Below, piece by piece: positions 10,130 through 20,857 of a DNA stretch of 64,000 nucleotides (position 1 is its first letter; every line of letters starts with the position of its first letter). Position numbers and translations under genes: made by a program. The DNA lies in contig CM043953.1 of the NCBI GenBank assembly GCA_014529385.2, forward strand, positions 96,756,342-96,820,341, given 5' to 3'. Below the pieces are notes generated by a model that ran no database searches, had not been told where the DNA came from, and saw nothing but the letters and a program-made list of their open reading frames with translations. The DNA comes from Adiantum capillus-veneris (Eukaryota; Streptophyta; Polypodiopsida; Polypodiales; Pteridaceae).

Positions 10130-11074
10130 TCATATGGAGCGCCGCTCTACAATCACAACCCGGCCATCTCTGTAGAAGGCCGTCTTTCCCTTCTCCCTTG
10201 CCGATTGAATCTCTGGCATTACCTCTCTCATATGCGCAAGTTGTGTGAGCGTGAGGTCATCTCCAAGAAATATGCCCATTTTCTTTAGTGTAGGACGCTT
10301 CTTCAAGAAGTCCTTTTTTGCCTCCATGGATGGGAGACGGATGATTAGAGCTCTCCCTTTTGAAGTCTCCCCATTGCCTTGTGTCTTCTTCCCCACCCTC
10401 CATGCCTTTGTATGAGTAGCCTCACTACCCATCATGCAGAGAAGTTCTTCAACTTCCCCTTCCACCTCATCTCGGTCTTTTAGACCGGTTACTCTTATAT
10501 GCAAAGCTCTAGTTTTCCTTCGTTGTTCTTCCTCTAGAGTCATGTTGATGATTGCAGGAGTGGGGACAGATGTGGTTTCTTTCCCTTTGCCTTTCTTAAC
10601 GATTTCTATCCACTTCTCGGCCTCATCCGCCTTCTTTTGCGTCTTCATGATCACATCCATCCACGAAGACGTCTTTACCATCTTTTGTTTCTCCTCCTCT
10701 TTGATCATTCGTACCTGCTCTTCGATGACCTTGATTTCCTCTACTACCGAAGGCCGGAATTCCCCCTCCTCTAGTCCACTGCTCGCTCTATCAGCGAGTT
10801 CTCGCTTGAGAGCTGAGACCTCTTCTTTAAGTGCTTTGGAGTCCGCCTTAAGTGCTTGTAGCTCTGCGTGCAAGTTTTCTTTCTCTTTCTTCCACTGCGC
10901 GCCTTCGTTGAGAAACATTTGAAGAAGGTTGGCCTTTTCTTTCCACCATCCCTCCATATCTGCTTTCCAGTCTTTCATCTCCCTCTCCATTTGTGTGATC
11001 CGCTTGTTTGTAAGCACAAAGGTTGCCTTCGGATGGGGCTTACATACCAGCGAAGCAGTCATGACCTCCATCAA
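10130..11074 (-). CDS. LINE ORF1 protein (coiled coil plus RNA-binding domain)
   Basis: An intact 314-codon frame. Residues ~25-110 are a long heptad-rich, charged segment (for example NLHAELQALKADSKALKEE) predicted to form a coiled coil. The C-terminal half, from ALHIRVTGLKDRDEVEGEV to the end, resembles the RRM-like plus C-terminal domain layout of L1 ORF1p, an RNA chaperone that coats LINE RNA. The family assignment comes from this layout and from its place directly upstream of the endonuclease. The stop codon is TGA followed by C and lies in the same frame as ORF2. Confidence 0.8.
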   Translation of the reverse strand: MMEVMTASLVCKPHPKATFVLTNKRITQMEREMKDWKADMEGWWKEKANLLQMFLNEGAQWKKEKENLHAELQALKADSKALKEEVSALKRELADRASSGLEEGEFRPSVVEEIKVIEEQVRMIKEEEKQKMVKTSSWMDVIMKTQKKADEAEKWIEIVKKGKGKETTSVPTPAIINMTLEEEQRRKTRALHIRVTGLKDRDEVEGEVEELLCMMGSEATHTKAWRVGKKTQGNGETSKGRALIIRLPSMEAKKDFLKKRPTLKKMGIFLGDDLTLTQLAHMREVMPEIQSAREKGKTAFYRDGRVVIVERRSI

Positions 11075-11626
11075 AAATAAAAATACAAATGCACTTCTGC
11101 CAAGTCAACCCACTATGTCCACTATGTCCACATCACACATACATCCCTGTCCCACATAATGCATACATGTGTGTTCCCCATATCAATCGTACATTTTTGA
11201 GATTTTACTTTTCTGCAAATTTCTGTCAATGCTGAAATTTATGTAATTCTGAAATTCTGAAAATTTCCCTGCAGGTCTGCAACTCGTGAAAAATGTAAAT
11301 GTAAATTCTTTATTTTCTAATTCTGCAGGTCTGAGTAAATTTTGCAGGTCTGAAAAAAAATTTCAGGTGTGACTGCCCGCTATCTGCCCTGTAATGCACC
11401 TGCGGGCTTTGGGAGGAAGGGGGGAGGGGGGGCGACGTATTGTCACAACAGGCGCAGTCCAACTGGTGAGAGTAAACGCGCTGCTGTCCTGCTGAGAGAG
11501 AGCACATGGGGCTGAGTGGGCTGTGTGGGCAGCGCTCAGCAGAGCAGTAGGTGGCGTGGGCAGCGCTCAACAGGGCAGGTGGTGTGAGGCAGTCCAGCGC
11601 TCAACAGAGCAGGTGGCATGGGCGGT

Positions 11627-11628
<2 letters not shown>

Positions 11629-11700
<72 letters not shown>
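11629..11700. repeat. (CA)n then (GA)n compound microsatellite
   Basis: A CA run of about 32 bases passes directly into a GA run of about 40 bases. Long open frames read through it in either direction are repeat artefacts. Confidence 0.95.
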
Positions 11701-11703
<3 letters not shown>

Positions 11704-12128
11704 GTACAAATAGAAACGCTAGTTGTTCCATATTTCTCACGTTATGATTAAGTTTCTTTATAAGTTTATTAAATCTTGCCCCTTTCAGATTGGCCCGACC
11801 GCTTAGTTTAGAAGGTTTTAAACTTTACACTTAAAAACGAGCATTAAAATCCGGATTCCTAACCAATGTGGAGCACCATGAACTCTACTGTTTCCTGGCC
11901 TCTCCCGACTCACTCGGTCTGCTCCTGTCGGGACATATTTACCATAGTAACATGGAACGGGGGGTAATCGTACCGAAATGGCGTTCCGGCCGGTTCTATG
12001 CGCCGAAACGGTGTCGGGAACAGAAAAACGTTCCGAATCCAGAATGTAACAACGGAACGGGCGGGACGGGCAACAGGAACAGTTGGAACGGGCATACGGA
12101 ACGGCTTGGAGCAACGGACAGCAAAATT

Positions 12129-12130
<2 letters not shown>

Positions 12131-12177
<47 letters not shown>
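12131..12177. repeat. (GA)n microsatellite
   Basis: A GA dinucleotide run of about 47 bases. Confidence 0.95.
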
Positions 12178-12179
<2 letters not shown>

Positions 12180-12368
12180 GGCACTTTGGGAGATATTTCA
12201 AACCTCTCAAGACTAACACAAGGGAGGGGCAGGGGGTCCTTTTTTCTTTAAAAGCTATCAATATGGCTCAAGCGGAACGCGCAACCATCAATATGGCTCA
12301 AGCCTCAAGGCTCAAGATCCATCAATATGGCACAACTTACAAGCTTCATTGGGAGGGAAGGTGGATAT

Positions 12369-12949
12369 TGTCACAAAGTGATGACGTAGCGGACAGCAAA
12401 AACCCTAATTTCTGCCAGAAACCCTAAAATTCCTGCAAACCCTAATTTCCGGAAATCGTAGAGGCGGAATATTAAAAATATATATATATTTTTTATTTTA
12501 TTTTTTTTTTATTTTTTGGGAGGAAATTTTGAGCGACGCAAATCTCAGCTTTTCGCTTTGATTTGGGAGAAAGAAAGAGAAAAAGAGAACTTGCTTTTTA
12601 TTGACTCTCATTGAGAGAGAGAGAGAGAGAATCTGCTTTTGCTTTCAAGCTTTTGGGGCTCTGCTTTTGGGCATCCCTTGTAACCTTTAAATTAGTGGTG
12701 AGGGCCTCACTTCTCAGAGCATCTGGACGCACAGTATGAGAGTGAAACCCTAACCGCTCTCTTGTACTTTGATGATTGATTAATATAAAAAGAAATACCG
12801 AAAGGGGCGCCAATCTTTGGGGCCAATATCGCTAGGCATGGAACTTCGCCGGGCCAGTGCAAATTTATTGTGATCTGTGAATTGTTTTGAAGTGGTTATT
12901 TGGTACTGTCGCGATTGATTCTTGACTTGGAGTGTCCAAGTCTGTTACA
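12369..12949 (+). repeat. Gypsy-A 5' LTR
   Basis: A 581-bp LTR. Near its start are three AAACCCTAA-type telo-box motifs (about 12,402-12,446), followed by a T-rich stretch, a short GA run (12,614-12,630) and the conserved AATATAAA...GAAATACCGAAAGGGGC block at 12,781-12,830, which I take as the polyadenylation (R) region. Confidence 0.95.
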
Positions 12950-12950
12950 G

Positions 12951-12962
12951 TGGTATCAGAGC
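12951..12962 (+). other. Gypsy-A primer-binding site (initiator Met tRNA)
   Basis: TGGTATCAGAGC begins one base after the 5' LTR ends, complementary to the 3' end of initiator methionine tRNA. Confidence 0.92.
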
Positions 12963-13033
12963 ACGGCCGATTTCTCTTCTACGGGAAATCCGATCCCCGA
13001 ATTTTATTTCCGCGGCACCTATGGCTTCAAGCA

Positions 13034-14527
13034 ATGAATGATCAGTCGACTCCCTCTGCATCTGGAGATGCGGGCTGGGATCACAACGAAGATTCAGACA
13101 GAGAGTATGGCCCACCTCGGCCTACTCAGGCAGAGCAAAGAGACATGGAGCGTCGTCAATTGATTGGCGATGCAACAAAGATGATGCTCAATTTTGCCAA
13201 GGACCCGAAGATGGCAAAATATATGAACCAGATCTCTTTGGAAGAGGTACAGATGGAGTGGCAGAGAACCACAACACAACTCCCGAAACCTGCTCTCAAG
13301 AAACCTTTTGCCTCCAAGAAAATATACGGAGAAGGAACTGGAGAACGTGGTTGATGCATGGATTGCTCAGCTTTTTGACGCGCAAAAGAAAGCCAAAAAG
13401 CACGGCAAAAAGCAGAAGAAAGGCACTGACATCGCGGGATATTTGGGTCGTCGGTCGACATTTGACAAGGCAAAGAAATTGAAGAAGCGCGTCAAGTTTG
13501 AAGACCTACCCAGTTCTTCTTCTTCTTCTTCTTCTGACAGTTCTTTAAGCTCTTCAAACTCGAGCGAAGAAGACAGGAAAAGCAAAAAGCGAAGCAAGAA
13601 ACAAAGCTTCGGAAACGGCAAGAAAAAGGCAAAGAAGGCTACATCTCGCCCAGAGACTGACAGTTCTACTGAGGACTCGTCTACAGACAACTCGGATTCC
13701 GATGACGGAAAGTTTTATGCGAACAAGAAGAATTTTTACAAAGCCAACCAGTATGACTTTCTCGAAGATAAAAGCAAGAAAGTCCGCGAGTTTAAGGAAG
13801 GTGGCCACTCGATCAAGTTTGATACTTTTTCAAGATACTCAGATGCTTCGAAGGCTTTGTCGTTTATACAGCAGTTTGACATCGCTTTCGCGGGAGGACG
13901 CTATTCAGAGCACTCCAAGATTCGGAGAGCTGTCTCTTACTTTAAGGGGAATGCTCGTACTTGGTGGTCCACGCTTCTTTTAAAAAAGACTGCGCCGGTT
14001 AAATGGCTGAAATTTAAGAAGCTTTTTTCTTTCTTCTTGGTTGACTCAAGAGTTTGAGCGAGATATACGAGCTGCTTGGAACCATCTTCGGATGACCAAG
14101 AAAGATACAATCAATGCTTATCGTGAAAGATTCTGGAGCTCTTTTCTACCCGCCTCTTTTCACTGCTTGGAACAGAAGTCAGCTTCTATTCAGGAGTTGA
14201 TAAGTCATGCGAAGCGGGGCTTTGCCATTCACTCTAGCAGTCTGACCTACCCCACAGATGAGGCCATGACACAACGAGCCGAACAGACTTTTGGGAATGA
14301 AAGTAGAAAGAAAAAGAGCAACCCAGAGAACAAAGGATGCACGACCCAAGCTTACTCCTGAGGAGAGAGCTCGCTTCATCAGAGAGGGGAAGTGCTTTGG
14401 ATGCGGGGAACAGGGACATATCTCCGCGAAGTGCCCTAAAAAGGCAAAGAAAGAACAGCATGATAAAGACGACGGCAGGCCTGAGAGTTTGCGATCAACT
14501 GAGGAACGTGGCAGAAAAGGCAGATAG
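13034..14527 (+). pseudogene. Gypsy-A gag with zinc knuckle (frameshifted)
   Basis: The gag frame starts at MNDQSTPSASGDAGW. A start further upstream would translate the primer site. A frameshift near 13,310 moves it to KYTEKELENVVDAWIAQLF and a Lys/Ser-rich stretch (DLPSSSSSSSSDSS). The retrotransposon gag core follows, with FDTFSRYSDASKALSFIQQF and YFKGNARTWWSTLL. A second shift near 14,045 leads to AAWNHLRMTKKDTINAYRER, and a third to the CCHC knuckle CFGCGEQGHISAKCP (about 14,391-14,440). The product would form the particle shell and bind element RNA. Confidence 0.88.
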
Positions 14528-14549
14528 AAAAGCAGAACTGGTACCACAT

Positions 14550-15030
14550 GGTGTGGAACCTGCACCGAATCTAATGAATGAAAGTACAAACTTTGCCGCT
14601 TTTGGGGGAAAGTGAAGGATCAGGAAGCTCTTTTGAAGGAGCCAAGGCCAACTTCTTTTCACTTGGAATTGGCGGCTCGATTTGGAATTACGCCCGACAG
14701 ACTAACGCCACAGGCGAAGGTAGTTCGACTGGCACCCGGATGGGATGTTGCCATTACACCGAGCATTGGCAAACTTCGTTTGCAATGACAGGGGTGTTCA
14801 GGGCACGCGAGTGACGTTCTACTCACGATCCCTTGGTACCACAAGAACTACGCCGTGGTTGACTACCGGGCCGAGAAAGCGACTTTGATAAATGAAGGGC
14901 TTAAAGATTGTACTTGATGAACTTCAGTTTCTTACTCATTCTTTTGGAAGAGAACTGAACGATGGATAAAGGTTGAATATGTTTTGACCTGATCAAAAGA
15001 ACGCCAAGATTTTTCTCCACACTCATGCCG
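14550..15030 (+). pseudogene. Gypsy-A degraded protease and RT N-terminal region
   Basis: Between the zinc knuckle and the clear RT domain no single frame stays open. Short pieces (for example ITPDRLTPQAKVVRLAPGWD and DVLLTIPWYHKNYAVVDYRA) fit the gag-protease/RT spacer of chromoviruses in which the protease is followed by W.....YD-type residues. The protease active site could not be identified with certainty. Confidence 0.55.
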
Positions 15031-15031
15031 A

Positions 15032-15855
15032 TTGCTTTTCAGAGGGCCTGAAGATCAAACCATTGATCTGATACCTGGAAGCACGCCACCGAATCGGCCA
15101 CCTCACCGTGTGAGCCGAGTACAGAATGAAAAGATTATGAACCCAGTGAAAGACCTCTTGGAAAAGGGTCTTGTCCAGCCTAGTACTTCACCGTATTGCT
15201 CTCCAGTGTTGTTGGTTTTGAAGAAAGACGGATCTTGGAGAATGTGCATCGACTATAGCACTCTCAACGAAATCACCATCAAGAACAGATTTCCGATTCC
15301 TAGGATCGATGATATACTCGACAGGTTACAGGGATCCTCGTGCTTTAGCAGGATTGACTTGAAGAGTGGATATCATCAGATCAGGATAGCGCAAGGAGAT
15401 GTCTACAAGACAACTATTCGGACGACTTTTGGGTTATTTGAGTTTTTGGTGATGCCTTTTGGCTTAACCAATGCTCCTGCGACATTTAACCGGATGCTGG
15501 ACAGGATTTTTCAAGAGTACAGGCTATTTATTGGAACTTTCTTTGACGACATCATTGTTTTCTCCAAGAATGAGCAGAACACAGAGATCATCTGCTTCAA
15601 GTCTTTCAGGCATTACGAGATCACACGTTAGTGATTAATGCACAAAAAAGTGAATTTTTCCTACCAGAGATACACTTTTTGGGACACATTGTGTCAGCAG
15701 CAGGAGTGCAAATGGACCCGGCCAAGATAGAGACTATCCGTGATTGGCCCGATTTGAGGATTGTCCATGAAGTTAGAAGCTTCTTGGGACTGTGTTGGTA
15801 CTACAGGCGGTTCATAGAAAGTTTGCAGAGGTTGCTTCCCCTTTGCATACCTTGA
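15032..15855 (+). pseudogene. Gypsy-A reverse transcriptase
   Basis: The frame opens with IDLIPGSTPPNRPPHRVS and LLEKGLVQPSTSPYCSPVLL, then [34 protein letters not shown], the fingers-palm [20 protein letters not shown] and the catalytic FDDIIVFSK. The Tyr of the usual YLDDI is replaced, but both Asp residues remain. A stop and frame change at about 15,630 lead into [20 protein letters not shown] and RSFLGLCWYYRRFIE. This is the polymerase that copies element RNA. Confidence 0.92.
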
Positions 15856-16480
15856 CACAAAAAGGAGTACCTTTTTCGTGGGGACCCACAGAGGTGACTG
15901 CCTTTCGGACATTGAAAGAGAAATTGACTACGCGACCTATTTTGACTTTGCTGGACTTGCAGAAGTCATTTGAAGTATATTGTGATGCTTGTGGTTGTAG
16001 TCTGGGTGCGGTCTTGATGCAAGAAGGCCATGTCATAGCTTGCGAGAGCCGTTTGTTCTCTAGGCCGGAGATGACAGCACAGATTTATGAGAAAGTGCTT
16101 TTGGCAGTTATCCATGCTCTTACTCAGTGGCGGCATTACCTACTCGGAGCGGATTTTACTGTCTTTCCAAACCATCAGAGTTTGCGCTACTTCTTGTCAC
16201 AGAAGCAGCTTTCAGAAAAGCAGATGCGGTGGACGAACATCTTGTCATAGTTCCACTTCCAGATTGTCCATGTGCAGGGACAGAAGAATGTGGTGGCAGA
16301 TGCGTTGTCTCGGAAACCGTTGGTTCTGGCTATTTCCGCGATACATCATAGGAGCTTCGAGAATATGGTCGATCAGTATGCCACAGATACAGATTTTGCA
16401 GATATTTTCACACGGATACGGGATGGGGAGACAATAGCGGGATACTCCCTTCGGGAAGGCTACTTGATGAAAAAGACTAT
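15856..16480 (+). pseudogene. Gypsy-A RNase H domain
   Basis: This follows RT in a shifted frame: KGVPFSWGPTEVTAFRTLKE, then FEVYCDACGCSLGAVLMQ (first catalytic Asp), [31 protein letters not shown] (Glu position) and FPNHQSLRYFLSQKQLSEKQ, where the usual TDHQSL has lost its Asp. [12 protein letters not shown], the Ty3 RNase H end motif, follows in another frame at 16,285. The domain degrades the RNA strand of the RNA-DNA hybrid. Confidence 0.88.
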
Positions 16481-16499
16481 GTAATGCGTTACACAGCCG

Positions 16500-17118
16500 T
16501 TGAGGGATAAGGTTATGACTGAATGCCACTCTCCACCTTTTACGGGTCACCGCGGCATTGCTACCACCATGAAGGGGGTAGAGAGATACTTCTTTGGGCC
16601 GAGACTCAAAAAGGATGTGGAAGAGTTTGTGCGCAGTTGCTTGGTATGCCAGAAGGTCAATTTTGACAGGCATAAGGCACAGGGATTGTTACAGCCTTTA
16701 CTCGTACCCACCCACCCCTGGGAAAGTATTGCAATGGATTTCATTTTTGATCTCCCGAGAACACAGAAAGATCACGATGATTTCTCGATTACATGGCACG
16801 TCTCAGACGATTGTCTCCGACAGAGACCGCAGATTTATGAGTTTGTTTTGGAAGACAATTTGGGAGAACATTGGCACGCAGTTGCAGTTCTCGTCATCGT
16901 TCTACTTGCAGACTGACGGGCAATTTGAGATTGCCAATTCAGTGATTTTAGATTTATTGAAGTCTTGTATCTCGGATCAGAAGACTCAATGGGAAAAGAA
17001 CTTACCTTTGGTGGAATTTGCCTACAATAACACGATACACTCTTCGACGGGGAAGACGCCATGTGAGATTGTTGAAAGTGTTGCGAAGGTTCCATCCTTC
17101 CTGAGCACGAAAGATTAG
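16500..17118 (+). pseudogene. Gypsy-A integrase
   Basis: The H2C2 zinc finger (GHRGIATTMKGVERYFFGPR, then CLVCQKVNFDRHKAQG) is followed by [16 protein letters not shown] with the first catalytic Asp. The second-Asp SDRDRRF segment and the LPLVEFAYNNTIHSSTGKTP end of the core follow in shifted frames. Several indels between 16,790 and 16,920 remove part of the core, so it is inactive. Confidence 0.88.
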
Positions 17119-17686
17119 ATATTGGAAGCGGATGTATATTCGCAAGATTTGGAGACGGCTTTTGCCAAGGTTCGCGAGACTTTACAGGAGTCTCAAGAAT
17201 GACAGAAAAAGGCAGCGGGTCGCCATCGTCTAGACTTGAAATTGAAGGAGGACGATTGGGTGCTCTTACTTTTGAGAAGGCACGCCTGCGAAAGAAAAAG
17301 GGAAAGGAGAGGCTTTTTCCAAAGCTTAGTATGTGATACTACAGACCTTTCCAGATCACTGACAAGATAAATGATGTCTCCTTCCGATTCGAACTGCCAG
17401 ATACTTGGAGGATTCATAATGCATGGCATGTGAGTCTCTTGAACCCTGTTAAGGGTGATGTGCCTGAAGATGGGGAGCCTGATGAGTAACCCGCAGTGGA
17501 AGAAAACGAGGAGATCCTTGTTCCTGAACAGATTTTGGCACATAATGATACGAAGAAAGGTAAAGTCCGAAGGCGGTTCTTGGTTTAGTTCAAGAACTTT
17601 CCTGCATTTGATGCGAAGTGGATGGAGGAGGAGGACCTAGCAGATACTCCTCGGATTGTGAAACTTTACCTCGATGCTTTGGTTTA
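17119..17686 (+). pseudogene. Gypsy-A integrase C-terminus and chromodomain-like tail
   Basis: The frame pieces include PFQITDKINDVSFRFELPDT and RIHNAWHVSLLNPVKGDVPE, the conserved end of gypsy integrases. They are followed by VPEQILAHNDTKKGKVRRRF, FKNFPAFDAKWMEEEDLADT and PRIVKLYLDAL. This matches a chromodomain in position and in its aromatic W..E pattern. Chromodomains guide integration to particular chromatin. One stop interrupts it after RRFLV. From 17,690 to 18,258 there is only untranslated element sequence. Confidence 0.8.
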
Positions 17687-18259
17687 GCATAGTCTACTCC
17701 AAACGGAACCCAAAATTCAGCTTGGCCGGAGATCTGGTGCAGTGGGATGCACAAGAGGGGAGTTACTCCACTCCTTTGTGAACAGATGCCTCGATGTTGA
17801 TACTAAAGTCACTGATGTCTCTTTGAGCTTCAGAGATACTGAGAGCTGACAGTATTCTGCTGGATGACTTTATGAAATGGAATTCCTAATTATGATACTG
17901 ATTTGTTCTTGACTTCTTGTGAGTGCAGGAACTGATAGCCGAAATGACTGCAGCATTTTGGTCTGATTGATCTCGAATAGACATGGTTGCAATAGGGGTT
18001 AGTCAATCGCACATCGATGAGGTCCCGATTGGACCTAGATGTGATTGCTAGCTACATTGCCGATAAATCATGGTCTAAGATCCAAATGAATGTTGAATGT
18101 CATGTGATGTCCTCTGATGTCGTGTGATGTGACTGTCGATTTTGTACATGTGCTAGATGTGTGTTCCTAGTACGTAGGTACTAACAGTCAGTGTCTGCTA
18201 GGACGGTTTATGGCTTTTGTCGGTTTTGCAGGCGTAATCGCGGTCGATTACAATGCTTT

Positions 18260-18272
18260 CAAGAGGGGGATA
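18260..18272 (+). other. Gypsy-A polypurine tract
   Basis: The purine-rich AAGAGGGGGATA lies immediately before the 3' LTR, where plus-strand DNA synthesis would be primed. Confidence 0.85.
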
Positions 18273-18488
18273 TGTCACAAAGTGATGACGTGGCGGACAG
18301 CAAAAACCCTAATTTCTGCCAGAAACCCTAATTTCCGAAAATAGCAGAGACGGAATATTAAAAATATATTTTTTTTTCTTTTTTTTTTCTTTTTTTTTTG
18401 GGAAATTTTGAACGACGCAAATCTCAGCTTTTCACTTTGATTTGGGAGAAAGAAAGAGAAAAAGAGAACTTGCTTTTTACTGACTCTC

Positions 18489-18534
<46 letters not shown>

Positions 18535-18850
18535 TGCTTTTGCTTTCAAGCTTTTGGGGCTCTGCTTTTGGGCATCCCTTGTAACCTTTAAATTAGTGGT
18601 GAGGGCCTCACTTCTCAGAGCATCTGGACGCAGAGTCTGAGAGTGAAACCCTAACCGCTCTCTTGTACTTTGATGATTGATTAATATAAAAAGAAATACC
18701 GAAAGGGGCGCCAATCTTTGGGGCCAATATCTCTAGGCACGGAACTCCGCCGGGCCAGTGCAAATTTATTGTGATCTGTGAATTGTTTCGAAGTGGTTAT
18801 TTGGTGCTGTCGCGATTGATTCTTGACTTGGAGTGTCCAAGCCTGTTACA
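18273..18850 (+). repeat. Gypsy-A 3' LTR
   Basis: A 578-bp LTR matching 12,369-12,949. It differs mainly in a longer (GA)n run (18,494-18,530), a shorter T-rich stretch and loss of one of the three telo-box repeats. It is followed by the TSD GATAT. Confidence 0.95.
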
Positions 18851-19079
18851 GATATCCTTCCCATTCTCTCCTAGATAATCCAAACCCTCAAGCTCTCAAG
18901 AGTCAAAAACAGGCTCCCCCATGGCATACTTTAAATTCACCGTTCCGGACATCGTTTCCGTTCCGTTCTAAACAGTTGTCCTCAATTGTAGGGCTTCATG
19001 ATACTAATGCACGATGTCTAAGAAATCTTGCAAATCTGGTTCTGTCATCCACTGAGCATCTAGAGGGGAATTGTTAAAC

Positions 19080-20800
19080 TTTACTAAGTACTTACGATGA
19101 GTTCTTTGAAACTTCAGTTGGCGCTTCCGATGGTGTATAATCTCTTTTGGAAGAAGTATTCTTCAGTTTCATCTACCTCAAGGGGATCTTATGTAACTAG
19201 TTTTGCAGGAGGGTCGCCAACAAACTGTTGTAGAAGACTCATATGGAAAGCATTATGAATTTCCCAAGCCTGTGGAAGATCAAAGCAAAATGTGAGGTCA
19301 GTTATCTGTTCTGTAATCTTAAATGGGCCATGATATCTCTTAGAAAGATTTACAACTTTTCCTTTCTCGTTGGCATGTTTCTTAAGTTTGGATTGTCACA
19401 CTGGAGAAGAACAAATTGTCCTTCAATTAGCTTGAGATCACAACGATGTCTATCTACTGCTTTCTTATGCTTTTCTTGAGATCGAAGGATAGAACGCTTC
19501 ACTTGAGTGTCGGTATCGAGATCTTGAACAAATTCATCCGCTATATATATTTTATCCTTTGTGAAAAGGATTGGAGGAAGATGTGGTTTGCCATAAAGAA
19601 CCTCGAAAGAAGGTTTTTTTTGTAGAGGAATGTACACTGTTATTATAGGCAAATTTTGTGAGATGTAGATACTTCCTCCATTCTTGTTGGTTACCTGAGA
19701 CATAGCACTCTAAGATGTCTAGGGTTGTAGAATTAGCGATTTCACTTTATCCATCTAAGTGAGGATAATAAGCTGAAAGAAAATTCAGCTTCGTTTCTAG
19801 ATTCGTAAAAAGTGCTCGCCAGAAATTTCCGATCATTCATGGGTCGCAATCACTGATAATCGTTGTGGGTATGCCATGATGCTTAAAAGTCTGGGCCAAG
19901 AAGACCTTGGCCATGTGGTCATGTTTGATGGTCTTTCTTACTGGAATGAAATGAGCTTGCTTACTCAATCTGTCCATAATAGTCCAGATTGCATCATTTC
20001 CATTCGAAGTTCGTCGCAAATCCATTATAAAATCCATAGCAATACTTTCCCACAGTACTTGAGGTACGGGTAGGGGCTGATGTAAACAAGGAGTTTTATG
20101 GTGATAATACTTAGCTTTTTGACATGGTACACATTCTCTGGCATATTTATCTATGTCACCTCGTAGTGTTGACCAATAGAAATATATTTTTGAGGCTTGT
20201 GTTGTGAACATTCTGCCTCTGTGTCCAGTTTGTATCTTGATGATGTATGCTTGCTATAGCATCTACTTGGGCCGTCCGGAAAGAGCATCTGCAACTACAT
20301 TCTTGTTTCCACATGTGTATAGTATTTGAAAGTGAAACATGGAGAGGAAATTGGCCCATCTCATCTGTTTCTCAGACAATTTATGTTGAGAGAGAAAATA
20401 CCGAAGACTTTGATGATCTGTCTTGATTGTATAATCAACTCCCAGAAGGTAGTGTTTCCAAACTGAGAGAGCATGAATAATTGCGTGAGTTCCTTCTCAT
20501 AGATGGAAGCATGAAGCTCCGCATCATGAAGTCTTCTACTTTAATAAGCTATTGCATGGTCTTCTTGATTAAGAACTGAGCCAATGCAATCTCATGAAGC
20601 ATCACAATGTACTTCAAATGTTTTTTGGAGATAAGGTACAGGGAGGATTGGCCCATGGGTGAGAAGATACTTAAGCTTTTCAAAAGATTCCTTCTACTTA
20701 ACCCCCATACAAAGGATATCGTTTTCTTTGTGAGATCATGGAGAGGTGTGGTCACAAACTGCTGACGTGACAAGTCACTGAAGAATGGAGCCACTTTGCA
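19080..20800 (-). pseudogene. Degraded Ty3/gypsy pol fragment (RNase H-integrase), minus strand
   Basis: On the minus strand the order is an RT/RNase H joint (QFVTTPLHDLTKKTISFVWG, 20,780-20,700), broken RNase H, then the integrase zinc finger and core in one open frame, 20,211-19,837 (FYWSTLRGDIDKYARECVPC, WESIAMDFIMDLRRTSNGND, DRLSKQAHFIPVRKTI, HGIPTTIISDCDP). The C-terminal region follows (GKPHLPPILF, AVDRHRCDLKLIEGQFVLL, 19,620-19,400). No LTRs of its own are visible. It is a relic of a lineage different from Gypsy-A. Confidence 0.85.
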
Positions 20801-20857
20801 AATCCCGAACCAAGGGGCCTAAACCCTAAGAATAAGCAAACGAAGAAGAAGAAGTTC

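Larger units (their letters stand above)
6252..11080 (-). mobile_element. L1-like LINE retrotransposon (minus strand)
   Basis: A near full-length non-LTR element of about 4.8 kb. On the minus strand it has ORF1 (11,074-10,130), then apurinic-type endonuclease, reverse transcriptase and a C-terminal region (10,127-6,436), and a 3' end made of TTTCA-type pentamers (the plus strand shows GAAATGAAATGAAATG at 6,252-6,267). There is no poly(A) tail and no LTR. Related copies occur at 21,333-23,480, 50,599-51,505 and 53,430-53,900. The 5' boundary near 11,080 is taken from the start of ORF1 and no target duplication was identified. Confidence 0.9.
11081..12368. other. Intergenic or intronic stretch with simple repeats, no gene seen
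   Basis: No protein-coding signal beyond repeats. It holds a (CA)n/(GA)n compound microsatellite (11,629-11,700), three loosely repeated GTGGGCAGCGCTCAACAG units (11,525-11,625), a GGAACGGG-rich minisatellite (about 11,950-12,120), a (GA)n run (12,131-12,177) and three ATCAATATGGC units (12,257-12,332). The GGAACGG motif reappears at 18,935-18,975 on the other side of Gypsy-A, consistent with that element having split one repetitive stretch. Confidence 0.7.
12369..18850 (+). mobile_element. Gypsy-A: complete Ty3/gypsy chromovirus (plus strand)
   Basis: The 581- and 578-bp LTRs start TGTCACAAAGTGATGACG and end CTGTTACA. They are flanked by a perfect TSD GATAT (12,364-12,368 and 18,851-18,855). 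An initiator-Met primer site follows the left LTR and a purine tract ending AAGAGGGGGATA precedes the right LTR. The internal order is gag with zinc knuckle, degraded protease, RT, RNase H, integrase and a C-terminal chromodomain-like segment, the layout of plant chromoviruses. The two LTRs are very similar apart from (GA)n and T-run length changes, yet the coding region already has several frameshifts and stops. Confidence 0.95.

Noticed and set aside
10434-10922. Ser/Phe-rich 162-codon plus-strand frame
   Set aside because: It is the antisense of LINE ORF1, whose own frame has clear coiled-coil and RNA-binding structure; the Ser-rich composition is the mirror of its Glu/Lys-rich codons.
11523-11751. 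Frames reading through HTHTHTHT and REREREER tracts
   Set aside because: They are translations of (CA)n and (GA)n microsatellites. The same applies at 12.1 kb and 6.2 kb.
12932-13033. An upstream start for Gypsy-A gag at 12,932
   Set aside because: That start lies in the LTR and would translate the primer-binding site; the Met at 13,034 begins the gag-like sequence.
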